Positions 6,342 through 7,121 of a stretch of DNA of 7,121 bases are shown here, piece after piece (the first letter of the stretch is position 1; each line of letters starts with the position of its first letter). A program made the position numbers and the translations under genes. This DNA is from Rhodospirillales bacterium (GTDB lineage: Bacteria; Pseudomonadota; Alphaproteobacteria; Acetobacterales; Acetobacteraceae). The notes beneath the pieces were generated by a model. The model searched no databases, was not told the DNA's origin, and saw only the letters and a list, made by a program, of their open reading frames with translations. The stretch lies in NCBI GenBank assembly GCA_028866445.1, contig JAGWIE010000067.1, positions 1 through 7,121 on the forward strand. The letters are read 5' to 3'.

Positions 6342-7121
6342 TCAGGCTTCCATGGCGGGAAAATGCAGCGTCACCCGTGTTCCGTGTCCCAGCGTGCTCT
6401 CGATCTCCGCTCGCCCGCCATGCAACTCCATGATTGAACGCACGATGGAAAGCCCCAGCCCCGAGCCCTGCGGCGCCTTGTGGCCGCGCGCCGGGTCGGT
6501 CTGATAGAAGCGGTCGAACAGCCGGGGCAAATGCTCGGGCGCGATGCCTGGCCCCTGGTCGAAAACGGTAATCTCCACGCCGTTGGCCGGGCTGCCGGAA
6601 ATGGCCAGCAGAATCTCCGAGCCCTGCGGCGCATGGCGCACGGCGTTGGCCAGCACATTCCCTACCGCCTGGCGAAGCAGCAGCGTATCCGCGTAAAGCG
6701 TGGCGGCTCCCTCAATGCGCAGGCGCAAGCCCTTGGGGCGGGATTGAATCTGATATTGCGCGGCTGCCCAAGCGCAGACCTCGCTGGTCTCACAACGCTC
6801 ATGGCGCAGCGCGTGGCTAGGATTCTCCACCCGAGCCAGAAACAGCAAATTCTCGATGAGCCAGGTGAGGCGCTGGCCATCCTCCAACGCGGAAGCGATG
6901 GCGGCGCGATACTCCGTCTCGTCACGGGGGCGGGTGAGGCAGACCTCCAGGCTCCCGGTGAGATTCGAGAGCGGGGTGCGCAGCTCATGCGCGATATCCG
7001 CCGAAAAACGGGAGAGGCGCGCGAAGCTGGCTTCGAGATTATCCAGCATCTGGTTGAATACTTGCACCAGCCCGGCCAACTCGCTCGGCCAGGGCGGCTC
7101 AAGCGGGATACGGCGGGAAAG
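6342..7121 (-). CDS. two-component sensor histidine kinase, CusS/heavy-metal-sensor type, N-terminus beyond right edge
   Basis: The reading frame is open from the right edge to the TGA at 6344-6342, giving 259 residues of the C-terminal part. In order there is the end of a HAMP linker (SELAGLVQVFNQMLDNLE, visible residues 13-30); the dimerisation and phosphoacceptor domain with H-box FSADIAHELRTPL (39-51, phosphorylated His45); an N-box GNVLANAVRHAP (154-165); a G1 box FDQGPGIAPEH (187-197); an F-box LFDRFYQTDPARG (201-213); and a G2 box GSGLGLSIV (219-227). The RLSRFSADIAHELRTPL...YRAAIASALE...NLLFLARVEN pattern is typical of CusS-type metal-sensor kinases. The missing part should hold two membrane helices and the periplasmic sensor. 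It would phosphorylate a response regulator, probably encoded just outside the window, which would control the efflux genes that follow. All catalytic motifs look intact. The ligand cannot be read from this part. Confidence 0.93.
   Translation of the reverse strand, partial: LSRRIPLEPPWPSELAGLVQVFNQMLDNLEASFARLSRFSADIAHELRTPLSNLTGSLEVCLTRPRDETEYRAAIASALEDGQRLTWLIENLLFLARVENPSHALRHERCETSEVCAWAAAQYQIQSRPKGLRLRIEGAATLYADTLLLRQAVGNVLANAVRHAPQGSEILLAISGSPANGVEITVFDQGPGIAPEHLPRLFDRFYQTDPARGHKAPQGSGLGLSIVRSIMELHGGRAEIESTLGHGTRVTLHFPAMEA

Noticed and set aside
1..7121. CRISPR array, tRNA, rRNA, insertion sequence or integrase attachment site
   Set aside because: No spaced direct repeats, clover-leaf-like segments, transposase motifs or terminal inverted repeats were seen on either strand by eye.

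Overview
The window is a dense, GC-rich stretch (roughly 60% GC by eye) in which every recognisable gene lies on the minus strand and is transcribed from right to left. Tight spacing, overlapping start and stop codons and the protein families present suggest a Gram-negative proteobacterium. An acidophilic alphaproteobacterium of the Acetobacteraceae type, or an Acidithiobacillus-like organism, is a guess from general resemblance and is not proved by the sequence.

In transcription order the layout is as follows. (1) 7121-6342: the C-terminal part of a CusS-type sensor histidine kinase, cut by the right edge; its response regulator is presumably beyond the edge. (2) 6341-6279: a short gap holding a perfect 16-bp AT-rich palindrome and a GC-rich hairpin. 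(3) 6278-5304: an RND periplasmic adaptor. (4) 5300-2253: a full-length RND inner-membrane pump. (5) 2256-1552: a TolC-family outer-membrane lipoprotein gene that is broken. It starts with an ATGA overlap on the pump gene, carries two frameshifts and stops after only the first of the two expected OEP repeats. (6) 1551-1448: a short gap with a weak terminator-like hairpin and a strong ribosome binding site. (7) 1447-620: a cis-prenyltransferase closest in look to the mycobacterial Rv1086 type rather than to E. coli UppS. (8) 612-1: a DedA-family membrane protein, cut by the left edge.

The right-hand part reads as a sensor-controlled tripartite efflux operon whose own outer-membrane channel has decayed, so the pump is either inactive or borrows a channel from elsewhere. 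The left-hand part couples a polyprenyl diphosphate synthase to a DedA protein. DedA-family members include polyprenyl-phosphate translocases, so the pair may make and then move or recycle a polyprenyl lipid. I found no tRNA, rRNA, CRISPR array, insertion sequence or integrase. The points most worth a second look are the decayed tolC gene, the prenyltransferase-DedA pair with its altered active-site motif, and the palindrome upstream of the efflux genes.
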